From G963717155 sp963717155 (GTDB lineage: Bacteria; Actinomycetota; Thermoleophilia; Gaiellales; JALYLC01): a stretch of 64,000 nt of DNA. Every line of letters begins with the position of its first letter. Position 1 is the first letter of the stretch. The stretch covers positions 4,526,001 through 4,590,000 of the forward strand of contig OY970326.1 of assembly GCA_963717155.1 (NCBI GenBank). The letters are read 5' to 3'. The notes under the pieces are model-generated. The model was not told the origin of the DNA, did not search any database, and saw only the letters and a program-made list of their open reading frames with translations. Of this stretch, positions 62,675 to 64,000 are shown in pieces. A program made the position numbers and the translations under genes.

Positions 62675-63824
62675 CTAGCCGGTCGCCGCCGCCTTGATCT
62701 CGTTGAGAAGCTGCGTGTACAGGCTCGTCGTCTGCGGCTTCAGGACGAACGAGGTCAGCTTGTCGAGGTCCAGGCCCGCGCCGCCGAAGATCAGCGCCTT
62801 CTGCTTCGTGTTCTTGGCGAGCTTCGAGCGCAGGCCCGGCAGCACCGTCGGGTAGCCGAGGAACTCGGTGTCCGCGATCTGGTGGGCCGGCTGGAGCTGG
62901 AAGTTGAGGAACTGGTAGGCCGTGTCGAGGTGCGGCGCGCTCTTCGTGATCACGTAGCTGTCGACCCACAGCTCCGAGATCAGGCCCAGGCACGACCCAC
63001 TTCAGCTTGGGGTTCTGGAGGATGCAGACCCGGGCGAGCGCCTGGTCGCAGTAGCTGAGCACGATGGTGCCCTTGACGATGCCGTCGGAGTCGAAGCCCG
63101 AGAACTCCTTGACGTCCTTGGCGATGTCCTTGACGCGCGCGGCGCCGGCCTTGATCACCTTCGGGTCGGTGGAGTTCCAGTCGCCGCCGTCGGCCCAGAT
63201 CCCGGGCCCGATCACGTCGTACGCAGACGCGGCCAGCTGCACCTTCCCGCTGACGCCGGGCTTGGCGGCGGCGTCGAAGAAGTCCTGCCACGTCTTGATG
63301 GTGCCGCCGACCGCGGCGGGGTCGTACACGACGCCGGCGACGCCGTAGTCCTTCGGGATGGAGTACTTGTTGCCCTTGTCGTAGACCTTGTTCAGCAGGT
63401 TCTTGTCGATGTTCTTGAAGGAGACCTTGCTGTGGTCGATCTCCTGCAGCAGGCCCTTGCTGACCATCTCGGGGATCCAGCCACCGGTCGGAACCGCGAT
63501 GTCGAAGCCCGCCCCGGCAGCGGTGTTCAGCTTCGCGAACAGGACGTCACTGGCCTCGTAGGTCGAGATGTTCAGGCTCGTCCCGGTCTGCTTCTTGAAC
63601 GCCTTGAGATTGCCCGCCGAGAAGTAGTTCGGCCACGAGTAGACGTTGAGCGTGCCGGATGCCGCCGCCCGTCCGCGTGCGAGGGCGGGGCCCGCGCCGA
63701 GCGAGCCGAGGAGCAGCGCGCCCGCTCCCATCCCTGCGGCCGTGCGCAGGAACTGCGCCCTCGTCGTTGTCCCGTCTAGCTCTTCAGGGCTCTCGCCCGC
63801 TGGGGTGAACCGCTTTGCCGACAC
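62675..63824 (-). CDS. PotD-type polyamine-binding protein with Tat-like signal (one-base frameshift)
   Basis: About 382 residues. A long N-region leads to TTTRAQFLRTAAGMGAGALL, a Tat-like or Sec signal, then the PotD fold: LNVYSWPNYFSAGNLKAFKK, ASDVLFAKLNTAAGAGFDIA, YSIPKDYGVAGVVYDPAAVG, FLGYPTVLPGLRSKLAKN. The frame changes at 62987-62988, where the coding strand reads GTG CC-TG-GGC instead of GTG CC[N] GGC; repair gives WVVPGLISELWVDSYVITKS. GTG 63824 has AGAGGGAGA upstream. It binds polyamine or a similar cation for the PotB/PotC permease. Confidence 0.86.
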
Positions 63825-64000
63825 CGTCGATCTCCCTCTGTCACCCATTTACATTGCTTATAGGAAAGATTACCAAGCGTTCTAGCTCCAACGAGGCGAC
63901 AAAGATACCCGAACGGCAGGCGCCTGCGGGGCTCGATCGCTAGGACGCCGGCCGGGCCGATTCGATGTCGTCTGCCATACTCGCGACCGATGAAAGGCAC
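63825..64000. other. Upstream region of the pot operon and right window edge
   Basis: Holds the promoter of the minus-strand pot operon; AT-rich sequence near 63850-63880 is suitable. At the right end a CATACT hexamer (63976-63981) precedes ATG 63990, which may start a plus-strand gene that leaves the window after three codons. The minus-strand frame across the region lacks coding features. Confidence 0.3.

Noticed and set aside
63776..64000. Minus-strand open frame at the right edge
   Set aside because: It overlaps the signal-peptide region of the PotD-like gene out of frame and contains the likely promoter of that operon.

Overview
The window looks like chromosomal DNA from a high-GC actinobacterium. 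Soil Thermoleophilia (Solirubrobacterales or Gaiellales type) would fit, but that placement is inferred from gene content and style. Supporting signs are very high GC with C or G at most third codon positions, frequent GTG and TTG starts, GTGA and ATGA overlaps inside operons, short or absent leaders, a CsbD-like gene and actinobacterial-type regulators. No rRNA, CRISPR array, phage or plasmid backbone was seen. One RNA gene was found, a selenocysteine tRNA at 59827-59919.

Layout. 0-9 kb: a PotA-type ATPase, a nucleoside-diphosphate-sugar epimerase-like/DUF2867 protein, an M23-like protein beside a DUF1028 protein, a secreted DUF5666-like protein, a secreted GH2 enzyme resembling exo-beta-glucosaminidase, and a CsbD-like gene. 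9.4-17.5 kb: a signalling block. It holds a MEDS/ATPase sensor and two divergent operons that together encode an amino-acid-type binding protein, a hybrid histidine kinase, a lone Hpt protein, a REC-adenylate cyclase and an MFS transporter with a cyclic-nucleotide-binding tail. These parts could form a complete path from ligand to phosphorelay to cyclic nucleotide to transporter.

17.5-19.4 kb: an aldo/keto reductase, a nitroreductase-like protein and a 278-bp MITE-like element sitting in the stop codon of the next gene. 19.4-42.3 kb: a large sugar-acid catabolic supercluster. It has KDG kinase, KDPG aldolase, two mannonate dehydratases, two paralogous sugar-binding proteins with one permease and one ATPase, an FGGY kinase, two NAD-dependent epimerase/dehydrogenases, an SDR, an aldose epimerase-like protein, an MBL hydrolase, two hydratases of the 2-keto-4-pentenoate type, an enoyl-CoA hydratase, a beta-hydroxyacid dehydrogenase, a CaiB CoA-transferase, a fused alpha-beta CoA-transferase and a GntR/FCD regulator. 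The logic is uptake, oxidation or dehydration to KDG, phosphorylation and aldol cleavage, with a CoA-linked side branch whose substrate is unknown.

42.3-46.2 kb: a TetR/SnoaL-like pair, a NarL-type two-component system riddled with indels, a membrane protein and a truncated Gfo/Idh fragment. 46.2-52.6 kb: a redox cluster with two FAD enzymes, a FAD monooxygenase coupled to an FMN reductase-fold protein carrying a four-cysteine ribbon, a cupin and two VOC proteins. 52.6-60 kb: a collagen-like secreted protein, an amide/urea-type solute-binding protein without a signal peptide next to an HD-LuxR regulator, a DUF4386 protein, a secreted aldose epimerase, a methyltransferase and tRNA-Sec. 60-64 kb: a phosphotriesterase-like hydrolase and a PotD-PotB-PotC polyamine-type transporter.

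Many genes are split by one-base shifts. Nearly every shift examined falls at a third codon position, where the text has two bases (usually CG or GC) or none. This looks like a consensus error at strain-variable wobble sites rather than true gene decay, so such genes are annotated here as one gene each.
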